Made by a program: the position numbers and the translations under genes
Shown here: positions 1 through 6,397 of the stretch, one piece after another
Layout of the letters: every line of letters starts with the position of its first letter
How positions within the stretch are numbered: the first letter of the stretch is position 1
Notes under the pieces: generated by a model
Database searches by the model: none
What the model was told of the DNA's origin: nothing
What the model saw: only the letters and a program-made list of their open reading frames with translations
Origin: Paenibacillus sp. UBA6285
Lineage (GTDB): Bacteria; Bacillota; Bacilli; Paenibacillales; Paenibacillaceae
Assembly: GCA_002438345.1 (NCBI GenBank)
Contig: DJUJ01000103.1
Coordinates: 8,107 to 14,712, forward strand
Length of the DNA: 6,606 nt
Reading direction: 5' to 3'

Positions 1-1
1 C

Positions 2-973
2 ATTCTGTTGTGGACGTTGCTTATTTTCTCGTTTGCAAGTGGATTATCGGCATTTGCTACAGGCTTCGCTATACTCTGTGTACTTAGGTTTATCGCTGGA
101 TTTGGACTAGGCGGGGAGCTGCCTGTCGCTGCAACATTGGTTTCTGAAAGTATGCCTGCTCGGGAGAGAGGTCGTGCGGTTGTTCTGCTGGAGAGCTTTT
201 GGGCTGTCGGGTGGATTGCTTCTGCATTAATTGCATTCTTCGTTATCCCTGATTATGGCTGGCGTGTAGCTTTTGGTATCGGTGCTGTTCCTGCTCTATA
301 CGCTTTATATTTAAGACGCGCCATTGATGATTCACCGAAGTTTGCAGAGATTAAGAAGGCGCCTGTATCCTTGAAGAAACGGATTGCTACAGTATGGTCA
401 CCTGAGTACCGCCGTTCTACCATTATGCTTTGGATTTTATGGTTTACCGTGGTGTTCTCGTATTATGGCATGTTTCTATGGCTACCTACAGTTATGGTAC
501 TTAAAGGATTCAGTTTGGTCAAAAGCTTTGAGTATGTACTTATCATGACACTCGCCCAGTTGCCTGGTTACTTTACTGCCGCTTACTTTATCGAGAAGTT
601 CGGACGTAAGTTTGTCCTAGTCATCTATATGCTGTTCACTGCGGTTAGTGCTGCTTGGTTCGGTAATGCGACTACGGAAGGCATGCTGATGGCTGCTGGG
701 ATTTGCTTATCGTTCTTTAATCTCGGAGCTTGGGGTGGAATGTACGCTTATACACCAGAGCTGTACCCGACATCTATACGGTCTACAGGCGCAGGTTTAG
801 CGACCTCCTTTGGCCGGATTGGTGGTATCATTGCTCCTTTGTTAGTAGGGGTGCTGGTGGGAAAATCGATGGCGATTGGTTCCATTTTCATGTTATTTTT
901 TGTAACGATTATTATCGGTGCGTTAGCGGTGCTCTTCCTAGGAAAAGAGACAAAAGGAACGGAGCTTCTGTAA
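2..973 (+). CDS. niaP: NiaP-like MFS niacin (nicotinate/nicotinamide) transporter, 5' end outside window
   Basis: This is a membrane permease of the major facilitator superfamily, probably taking up niacin for NAD salvage. The reading frame is open from base 2, so the TTG at 8 is not the true start. Numbering from that TTG, the visible part carries the loop-4/5 motif ERGR (53-56) after a GLGGELP segment (33-39), the loop-8/9 motif EKFGRK (196-201), a PELYPTSIRSTGAG segment (250-263), and a GKETKG end (312-317) like the PETKG signature of sugar-porter relatives. From memory, the segments LLESFWAVGW, FSYYGMFLWLP and MTLAQLPGYF match B. subtilis NiaP (YceI) closely. That protein is about 400 aa; here about 323 aa are visible, so roughly the first two membrane helices are missing. 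A terminator-like hairpin follows the stop. The MFS family is certain; the substrate rests on remembered similarity. Confidence 0.85.
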   Translation: MLLWTLLIFSFASGLSAFATGFAILCVLRFIAGFGLGGELPVAATLVSESMPARERGRAVVLLESFWAVGWIASALIAFFVIPDYGWRVAFGIGAVPALYALYLRRAIDDSPKFAEIKKAPVSLKKRIATVWSPEYRRSTIMLWILWFTVVFSYYGMFLWLPTVMVLKGFSLVKSFEYVLIMTLAQLPGYFTAAYFIEKFGRKFVLVIYMLFTAVSAAWFGNATTEGMLMAAGICLSFFNLGAWGGMYAYTPELYPTSIRSTGAGLATSFGRIGGIIAPLLVGVLVGKSMAIGSIFMLFFVTIIIGALAVLFLGKETKGTELL

Positions 974-995
974 AGGATAATTCTTCATTACATAC

Positions 996-1025
996 TTGAT
1001 GTTAATCTATTAACAATGCTAAAAT
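996..1025 (+). promoter_or_regulatory. Candidate sigma-A promoter with extended -10 for the sngABC operon
   Basis: A -35 like element TTGATG (996-1001) is separated by 18 bp from TAAAAT (1020-1025), which matches the -10 consensus at five of six positions. TG at 1017-1018, one base before the hexamer, makes it an extended -10. Transcription would start near 1032, just before the hairpin at 1037. It is the best promoter in the gap between niaP and sngA. A weaker alternative is TTGTGA (1055-1060) with TACATT (1076-1081), whose spacer is only 15 bp. Only the sequence match supports this call. Confidence 0.55.
1001..1014. repeat. 14-bp palindrome in the promoter spacer, possible operator
   Basis: GTTAAT, two bases, ATTAAC form a perfect inverted repeat with 6-bp arms. 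It begins at the last base of the candidate -35 element and fills most of the spacer before the -10. A dimeric repressor bound here would block RNA polymerase. The region is A+T-rich, so a chance palindrome is possible, and no matching regulator is encoded in the window. Confidence 0.35.
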
Positions 1026-1036
1026 TTATTAAGAAC

Positions 1037-1076
1037 AAAACGGTTCCTTCACAGTTGTGAACAGGACCGTTTTTTT
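1037..1076 (+). terminator. Intrinsic terminator-like hairpin after niaP, in the presumed sngA leader
   Basis: AAAACGGT (1037-1044) pairs with ACCGTTTT (1066-1073). The stem continues with CCT (1046-1048) against AGG (1063-1065), leaving T1045 bulged. It continues further with TCAC (1049-1052) against GTGA (1057-1060), closing an AGTT loop and leaving AC (1061-1062) bulged. A run of seven T (1070-1076) follows. It would end niaP transcription about 65-100 bases after its stop codon. It also lies downstream of the best candidate promoter for the next operon, so it may act as a leader attenuator as well. Confidence 0.8.
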
Positions 1077-1114
1077 ACATTAGTCCTTCTTTTATAAGAA
1101 CGGAGCGATCGAAC

Positions 1115-2683
1115 ATGAGTAAGGATAGTAAGCAGCCTCATTTCACGGAATTAGTCTGGGAAAGCATGGAAGCAAATATTCCTATTCCCCCGCGAAATTC
1201 CCCTGAACCTGAGCTGCCCAAGTCATCATCTGCGAGTATAGGAAAGCCTAAGGCGTCCTCTGAACCTTCTTTACAGTTACAGCTTTGGGATTCGGAGACG
1301 GAAACACCGGAGCCTGTGACAACAACAGAAGGACAGTTCGTAACTAGAGCGAAGGAATTGGAACACAAAACCGAGGATTCAGCGCTTTTTGTTCCTTTTA
1401 AGAGCTACTGGCCTACCTATGGCCATATGACAGGCACACAAAGTAGATGGTATTTTTATTGGCGTAATGAAGTTAGACATGGTAGATATCCGAAGACGGA
1501 TCTTTCATATATTTTTCTGCACGTATATGAGCTTATTAATGGTGTAGGCTGGGAAGATCCTTATGATGGCTATAGGCAGCTCAGTCAAATCTGGGAAGCT
1601 TATCGAGAGAGTTACAAACGTCTGGATCAATATTTAGGTGGTTGGATCGCGGACTTCTCGTTTGTTCATCATTTGGATGTGCCTCTTTCACTAATCGTTG
1701 CTCGTTCACGTGGCCTTGCTGGAGATCTGGCAGAACTAGAGTTAATGCGATGTCTTACTATAGCTCCTGATCAGCTAACCTTTACGGTATTAACAGCAAT
1801 GTCGGACTACGATATTAGTAAATCCAAGTTCTACATGGGAGAAGGTAAAGATGCCCTCGAACAATACATCCCGCAGGTAGTGGCATTAATCAACGCTTAT
1901 GTCACCCGGAAACATGGCTCGAATTTGGTCGAAATGTTCCCACCAGGACCATCTGTGATGCGGGAGCGTTATTTATTCCGAAGTGCCGTATATGATATTT
2001 CGCTATATGGCTATTCTGTACTTATACCAGTTGTGCGTATCAGTAAATCTCCACCGCTTCGTAGTTTGATTACAAGGCTGTTCCGTTTGACTGAGAATAA
2101 ACTACGGGAACTGCTGGGATATCGAGGTCGACTCAAAGGGGTTAACGTAGATGCCGATATGGACAACCTAATCACTCGTTTCCTGAAGCGGGAGTTTGAG
2201 AAAGAGAAACAGGAAGACAAGGGTCCTGCAGTGGTTATTGATCGTGAGAAGCTAGAACGTCTGCAGAGTGATTCCGAGATTGTCCGAACCATGCTTACGG
2301 TTGAGGATATGAATGAGATGGACGAACTTGAGGATAGCGAGGTCAAAGTCATTACTGAGGAACCCAAGCCAGTAAAAGAAGGCATTAATCCTATTGAATC
2401 TCTTGAGCCTGAATCAGCAATTGAAGAAGTTCATGCTACAAACGTTGGGACGGAGTGGGAGCAGTTTGCAAGTGCTATAAGTCCACTACAACGAGGAGCT
2501 CTGCTTGCTCTTTTGAAAGAGGACGGAAGACAAGCACTGCAGAAGCTAGCTGCTGCAAACGGCACGATGTCAGAGCTCTTGATTGACGAGATTAATGAAA
2601 TCGCAATGGACATTCTCGGTGACTTGATCATAGACGGAGAAGAAATAGCAGAGGAATATACAACTAATCTGCTTAATATTTAA
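1115..2683 (+). CDS. sngA: TerB-N/TerB-C domain protein, SngA-like component of a Shango-type defence system
   Basis: This is a cytoplasmic protein of 522 aa with no signal peptide or membrane helix. Residues about 20-90 are rich in Pro, Ser and Glu and look disordered. A TerB-N-like region starts near residue 94; its typical core is PFKSYWPTYG, then a WYFYWRNEVRHGRYP segment (112-126), then LSYIFLHVYELINGVGW (130-146). Helical sequence runs on to about residue 365. A charged, acidic linker (about 380-445) leads to a TerB-C-like end (about 446-522), with LLIDEINEIAMDILGD at 488-503. In tellurite-resistance-type TerB proteins acidic residues bind metal; whether this one does is not known. The start is the ATG at 1115, with GGAG (1102-1105) nine bases upstream. 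It heads a three-gene operon with an ATPase and a helicase, matching SngA of Shango; its sensing or regulatory role is inferred. Confidence 0.85.
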   Translation: MSKDSKQPHFTELVWESMEANIPIPPRNSPEPELPKSSSASIGKPKASSEPSLQLQLWDSETETPEPVTTTEGQFVTRAKELEHKTEDSALFVPFKSYWPTYGHMTGTQSRWYFYWRNEVRHGRYPKTDLSYIFLHVYELINGVGWEDPYDGYRQLSQIWEAYRESYKRLDQYLGGWIADFSFVHHLDVPLSLIVARSRGLAGDLAELELMRCLTIAPDQLTFTVLTAMSDYDISKSKFYMGEGKDALEQYIPQVVALINAYVTRKHGSNLVEMFPPGPSVMRERYLFRSAVYDISLYGYSVLIPVVRISKSPPLRSLITRLFRLTENKLRELLGYRGRLKGVNVDADMDNLITRFLKREFEKEKQEDKGPAVVIDREKLERLQSDSEIVRTMLTVEDMNEMDELEDSEVKVITEEPKPVKEGINPIESLEPESAIEEVHATNVGTEWEQFASAISPLQRGALLALLKEDGRQALQKLAAANGTMSELLIDEINEIAMDILGDLIIDGEEIAEEYTTNLLNI

Positions 2684-2684
2684 T

Positions 2685-2691
2685 GAGGTGA
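2685..2691 (+). promoter_or_regulatory. Ribosome-binding site that decides the sngB start
   Basis: GAGGTGA lies just after the sngA stop codon. The spacing is seven bases to the ATG at 2699 but only four to the in-frame TTG at 2696, so the ATG is the likelier start. Confidence 0.8.
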
Positions 2692-2698
2692 ACTTTTG

Positions 2699-4018
2699 AT
2701 GAGTGCATTAAAAATACCCAAACGCATGACGACAGCGCTAGTCAATTCACTGACAGCCGGTGTGGTTCCGCGTATCGGACTAGAGCATATAGCTGTCGGC
2801 CGCCGGCCAGAGATTGAAGCTATATTGAGAGATATGGACAACATTGCGGAGGTTGGAGCTGCTTTTAAGCTGATTACAGGAAAATTCGGTAGCGGAAAAA
2901 GCTTTCTTCTGCAGATGATCCGTAATTATGCAATGGACCGTGATTTTGTTGTAGCAGATGCTAATCTATCCCCTGAACGAAGATTAGTGGGAACGAAAGG
3001 ACAAGGTCTCGCAACTTACCGTGAGCTGATGAGTCATTTATCTACCCGGACGCGTCCAGATGGAGGAGCACTAGAGATTATACTACAAAAATGGATCATT
3101 ACGCTTCAGCAGTCAGTGATGCAGGAGAATGAATACGGCCCTGATCACCCCCAGCTTGGTGACGAAGTAGAGAAACGAATCTATGCTGTAGCCTCTGAAA
3201 TGCGCGGTTTGGTACATGGATTTGATTTTGCCAAAGTGCTAGCTTCTTATTGGAATGCACATAAGCTCGCTGACGATGAATTGAAGCAGGATTCTCTTCG
3301 CTGGCTAAGAGGTGAATTCGCCACTCGAACGGAAGCACGAAAAGCACTCGGTGTAGGCGTGATTATTGATGATGACAATTGGTATGATTATATGAAGCTG
3401 TGGGCGGAATTCACTTCTGCTATTGGTTATAAGGGACTGCTGCTGTTTATAGACGAAGGCGTCAATCTCTACAAAATCACGAACAGCATCTCACGTCAGA
3501 GTAACTATGAGAAACTGCTTACGATGTTCAACGATACAATGCAAGGCAAGGCAGAAAGCTTAGGAATTTTTATAGGAGGTACTCCGCAATTTGTGGAAGA
3601 TGGACGGCGTGGGTTATTTAGCTATGAAGCACTGCGTTCTAGATTAGTTGCAGGACGATATGGTGCGGCGGGGCTGAATAATTACACTGGACCTATCATT
3701 GCGCTCGACATGCTCTCACACGAAGAGATTCTGGTTCTTTTACAAAAGCTTAGAGATATCCATGCTCTTCATTATGGTTATGAAGCACAGTTAACGCAGG
3801 AACAATTGGTTCATTTTATGGAAGAAGCCGTAGGGAGATTAGGGGCTGACGAACTCTTAACTCCGCGCGAGGTGGTTCGAGATTTCATGGATCTGCTACA
3901 CACACTGCACCAGCATCCGGAGATCTCATTCGAGAAGCTAGTAGGTGAACGGACCTCTAAACCTGTTGAGACAGAACAAAACGAGCTGGATGGGTTCCTG
4001 GCGGAGTTTGAATTATGA
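2699..4018 (+). CDS. sngB: P-loop ATPase of the DUF2791 (BrxC/BrxD) family, SngB-like
   Basis: This is an AAA-like ATPase, probably acting on DNA or loading the helicase. Translation from the ATG gives 439 aa; a TTG directly before it would add one residue. Numbering from that TTG, VVPRIGLEHIAVGR (23-36) is the family's typical N-terminal segment. The Walker A motif is GKFGSGKS (62-69). ADANLSPERRLVGTKGQG (87-104) is another family hallmark. The Walker B motif is GLLLFIDE (247-254) with D253 and E254. GIFIGGTPQF (290-299) fits sensor 1, and R314 or R316 in LRSRL is a possible arginine finger. All ATPase motifs look intact. The family includes BrxD, which accompanies the BrxHI helicase in some BREX systems. 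The gene follows sngA by 15 bp and overlaps sngC by 4 bp, so expression is probably coupled. The family call is firm; the molecular role is inferred. Confidence 0.9.
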   Translation: MSALKIPKRMTTALVNSLTAGVVPRIGLEHIAVGRRPEIEAILRDMDNIAEVGAAFKLITGKFGSGKSFLLQMIRNYAMDRDFVVADANLSPERRLVGTKGQGLATYRELMSHLSTRTRPDGGALEIILQKWIITLQQSVMQENEYGPDHPQLGDEVEKRIYAVASEMRGLVHGFDFAKVLASYWNAHKLADDELKQDSLRWLRGEFATRTEARKALGVGVIIDDDNWYDYMKLWAEFTSAIGYKGLLLFIDEGVNLYKITNSISRQSNYEKLLTMFNDTMQGKAESLGIFIGGTPQFVEDGRRGLFSYEALRSRLVAGRYGAAGLNNYTGPIIALDMLSHEEILVLLQKLRDIHALHYGYEAQLTQEQLVHFMEEAVGRLGADELLTPREVVRDFMDLLHTLHQHPEISFEKLVGERTSKPVETEQNELDGFLAEFEL

Positions 4019-6213
4019 GTGATAATCAGTTTTATAGGCTGGCTCCATTTATTAAAGAATTCATTTATAAGAACCGCTGGGAGACCCTGCGCGAGGCGCA
4101 GGTGGATGCCTGCCGTGTTCTGTTTGATACGCCGCATCACTTACTGATTGCTTCGGGTACAGCTTCTGGTAAGACAGAGGCGGCTTTTTTCCCAGCGCTT
4201 ACTGAGCTCTATGAACGTCCTTCCGGTTCAGTGGGGATTCTGTATATCGCACCATTGAAGGCACTGATCAACGATCAATTTACACGGCTGAACGATTTAC
4301 TCCGTGAAGGCAACATTCCGGTGTGGCATTGGCATGGTGATGTTCCGCAAGCCGATAAAACCAAACTCGTGCAGAATCCTTCCGGTGTGCTACAGATTAC
4401 CCCTGAATCCCTTGAAGGACTATTGATGAATCGCCCGAATGCCATTCCAGCGCTGTTCCATGATCTACGTTTCATTGTTATTGACGAGGTGCATGCCTTT
4501 ATGGGCGCTGATCGAGGGATTCAGGTCTTGAGTCAGCTGGCGAGAATCTCCCGAATGGCGGGATGCCAACCGCGCAGAATCGGTCTATCGGCCACGCTTA
4601 GTGACTATGCCTCCGTAACGGAGTGGCTGGCAGCAGGCACGCGGGAGAGCGTGGAGGTGTCCGCTCCACAAGGTGGGCGTAAGCTCCGTTTAAGTGTGGA
4701 GCATTTTTCTTTCCCGGATGCACGGGATGAAGTGCAGGCGGAGCATTTAGAACGCGCGAAGCAGTCTTACTACGATTTCATTTATGATCACACGCATCTT
4801 AAGAAAGCGTTGATCTTCACGAACAGCCGCTCGGATGCGGAGACGGCGACCCTTGAGCTGCGGAGAACGGCCGCGAAGCGTGGGGAACGGGATGTCTTTC
4901 ACGTTCACCATGGCAGTATCTCCGCGATGCTCCGCGAAGAGACGGAAGCCGCGCTGCGGCAAGGTTCCGGACCTGCAGTTGCGGCAGCGACATTGACGCT
5001 GGAGCTGGGCATTGATCTAGGAGAGCTGGAGCGAGTGCTCCAGGTCGGCGCACCTTATAGCTGCGCAAGCTTTGTGCAGCGACTGGGTCGCTCGGGCAGG
5101 CGCGGTGACGCCGCATCCGAGATGATCTTTGTCACGCCCGAGGAAGAGGATGAGGAAGCGCAGCTTCCGGCTCGGATGCCTTGGACGCTGCTGCGAGCGA
5201 TAGCGGTTATAGAGCTATATGTACGCGAGAAGTGGGTTGAACCACAGGTGGTGCGCCAGCTGCCAGTTGGGCTGCTATACCATCAGACGATGAGCATATT
5301 GAAGAGTATGGGGGAGGCGGAGCCGGAGGAATTAAAGGAAGCTGTTCTGAGCTTACCTTCCTTTAATGGCATAGATCCTACGGACTACGATATCTTCATG
5401 ACTTATATGCTGGCTATGGGACAAGTCGAGAAGATGGATGAAGGTAGCTTGATTATCGGGATGGCGGGGGAGAAGATCGTGAACAACTTCCGCTTTTACG
5501 CAGTCTTCAAAGACGATGAAGAGCATGTTGTCTATAACGGGACTGAAGAGATCGGTTCGATTACAACGGTACCACCTCCTGGCTACTGCTTCACTCTGGC
5601 GGGGAAGCTTTGGAAGGTAGAAGAAGTCGATAATCGCCATAAAGCAGTTTATGTGAAAACCTCACGCGGTAAAGTGGATACGTTATGGCTTGGAGCGGGT
5701 GGGGATGTTCATACACGAATTATGACCAAAATACGTGAAGTCTTAGGCGCAACTGCCTTGTATCCGTATTTAGCTCCGAGTGCGGCAGCGCGGCTTGAAA
5801 GAGCCCGTCGTTTAGCGAAGGAAAGTGGAATGCTTGAACGCTCCGTTATGCCAGCAGGTGGAGATTCGATGTTTATCCTACCGTGGGCGGGTAGTCGGCA
5901 ATTCCGCACGCTGGAGCGCCTTCTCAAGAATAACTTAAAGAGTTCACTGGGACTACGTTCCATTGTACCTATGGAACCCTATTATATGGTCGTTGCCGGT
6001 AAGGCAGATGCAGAAATGCTGGAAGCGGAGATTATCGCTGAAAGCATGGCTGCCACAGATCCTCTAACACTGCTATCTCCGGATGAAGCGCCCTATCTCG
6101 GAAAGTATGACGAGTTTATTCCTCACGAGCTACTTCGCAAAGCATTTTCTTTGGATGGATTAGATGTTCCCGGTCTTATAGAAGTGCTGAAACAGTGGCG
6201 TCAGCCTCAGTAA
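4015..6213 (+). CDS. sngC: Lhr-like DEVH-box superfamily II helicase, SngC-like
   Basis: This is an ATP-dependent nucleic-acid helicase of 732 aa with all core motifs visible. They are a Q-motif-like REAQVDA (26-32), motif I GTASGKT (48-54), Ia APLKALIND (79-87), Ib TPESLEGLL (129-137), II DEVH (157-160), III SAT (192-194), IV ALIFTNSRS (265-273), V TLTLELGIDLGELE (326-339) and VI QRLGRSGRRGD (355-365). After the two RecA domains, a mainly helical part (about 385-480) and a beta-rich part (about 490-560) resemble the winged-helix and beta-barrel region of Lhr-type helicases and BREX BrxHI. The last 170 residues are not recognised. The ATG overlaps the sngB stop in ATGA, and GGAG (4003-4006) inside sngB serves as ribosome-binding site. 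G+C content peaks over the second RecA domain. It is probably the effector or DNA-unwinding subunit of the triad (inferred). A plain DNA-repair helicase is the alternative, but the operon argues against it. Confidence 0.9.
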   Translation: MSDNQFYRLAPFIKEFIYKNRWETLREAQVDACRVLFDTPHHLLIASGTASGKTEAAFFPALTELYERPSGSVGILYIAPLKALINDQFTRLNDLLREGNIPVWHWHGDVPQADKTKLVQNPSGVLQITPESLEGLLMNRPNAIPALFHDLRFIVIDEVHAFMGADRGIQVLSQLARISRMAGCQPRRIGLSATLSDYASVTEWLAAGTRESVEVSAPQGGRKLRLSVEHFSFPDARDEVQAEHLERAKQSYYDFIYDHTHLKKALIFTNSRSDAETATLELRRTAAKRGERDVFHVHHGSISAMLREETEAALRQGSGPAVAAATLTLELGIDLGELERVLQVGAPYSCASFVQRLGRSGRRGDAASEMIFVTPEEEDEEAQLPARMPWTLLRAIAVIELYVREKWVEPQVVRQLPVGLLYHQTMSILKSMGEAEPEELKEAVLSLPSFNGIDPTDYDIFMTYMLAMGQVEKMDEGSLIIGMAGEKIVNNFRFYAVFKDDEEHVVYNGTEEIGSITTVPPPGYCFTLAGKLWKVEEVDNRHKAVYVKTSRGKVDTLWLGAGGDVHTRIMTKIREVLGATALYPYLAPSAAARLERARRLAKESGMLERSVMPAGGDSMFILPWAGSRQFRTLERLLKNNLKSSLGLRSIVPMEPYYMVVAGKADAEMLEAEIIAESMAATDPLTLLSPDEAPYLGKYDEFIPHELLRKAFSLDGLDVPGLIEVLKQWRQPQ

Positions 6214-6236
6214 ATAATCGAAAATATATTTTAAAT

Positions 6237-6264
6237 CAAAACGTCCGCTTCTGTGGGCGTTTTG
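6237..6264 (+). terminator. Intrinsic terminator of the sngABC operon
   Basis: CAAAACGTCCGC (6237-6248) pairs over 12 positions with GTGGGCGTTTTG (6253-6264), including two G-T wobbles, around a TTCT loop. It lies 23 bases after the helicase stop codon. The T-run is short (four T, inside the stem), so termination may be leaky. The A-rich left arm would also allow some termination from the other strand. Confidence 0.7.
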
Positions 6265-6286
6265 TTATGTTCGGACCCCATAACAA
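6262..6286. repeat. 8-bp inverted repeat overlapping the end of the terminator
   Basis: TTGTTATG (6262-6269) and CATAACAA (6279-6286) are perfect inverted repeats around nine bases. The left arm shares three bases with the right arm of the terminator, so the two hairpins compete in RNA. As DNA it could be a binding site for a dimeric regulator of the downstream gene. The remaining spacer to 6384 holds no other clear element. Confidence 0.4.
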
Positions 6287-6315
6287 CATTTTATCCCGCT
6301 TGCGTCGTTTTAGCC

Positions 6316-6343
6316 TTTCCTGCTGTTCCATAAGTTGTATAAA
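6316..6343 (+). promoter_or_regulatory. Weak candidate promoter for the gene starting at 6398
   Basis: TATAAA (6338-6343) is a good -10 hexamer, but the best -35 at normal spacing, TTTCCT (6316-6321), matches only three of six positions. It is listed because the gene lies after a terminator and needs its own promoter, and nothing better is visible. Confidence 0.25.
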
Positions 6344-6384
6344 AATGGGGCGGAAGGAGAATAGTATCTAGAAGATTCCTATAA

Positions 6385-6388
6385 GAGG
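6385..6388 (+). promoter_or_regulatory. Ribosome-binding site that decides the last gene's start
   Basis: GAGG ends nine bases before the ATG at 6398. It abuts the in-frame ATG at 6389 directly, which leaves no spacing, so 6398 is the more likely start. Confidence 0.6.
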
Positions 6389-6397
6389 ATGATTGCG

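Noticed and set aside
730..999. Second forward frame overlapping the end of the transporter gene
   Set aside because: The composition is not protein-like and it overlaps the clear NiaP-like frame; only its tail runs into the intergenic region.
1093..1098. TATAAG as a promoter -10 for sngA
   Set aside because: No -35 lies at proper spacing, and transcription would start at or after the ribosome-binding site at 1102-1105.
2011..2385. Ser-rich antisense open frame
   Set aside because: It lies wholly inside sngA on the other strand, has low-complexity composition, and has no domain I recognise; it is a shadow of the acidic, Glu-rich sense codons.
4817..5116. Arg/Pro/Ala-rich antisense open frame of about 100 codons
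   Set aside because: It lies opposite the conserved helicase motifs IV-VI, where high G+C removes stop codons by chance.
2699..6213. BREX system
   Set aside because: The ATPase and helicase resemble BrxD and BrxHI, but there is no BrxC, PglX methylase, PglZ phosphatase or Lon-like protease, and the partner is a TerB protein.
6262..6286. TnrA/GlnR-type nitrogen-regulation box
   Set aside because: The TGTTA and TAACA half-sites are 13 bases apart, whereas the known box has seven.
6276..6350. Long-range pairing of CCCCAT (6276-6281) with ATGGGG (6345-6350)
   Set aside because: Six-base arms more than 60 bases apart are expected by chance and do not extend cleanly inward.
6354..6360. Strong ribosome-binding-site match AAGGAGA
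   Set aside because: No ATG, GTG or TTG follows at a usable distance; the gene's start fits the GAGG at 6385 better.
6389..6391. In-frame ATG upstream of the last gene's chosen start
   Set aside because: It directly abuts the GAGG with no spacing, so initiation there is unlikely.
974..6397. Mobile element, attachment site, tRNA or CRISPR array around the defence operon
   Set aside because: No transposase or integrase frame, no direct repeats flanking the operon, no tRNA-like fold and no repeat-spacer pattern were seen within the window.
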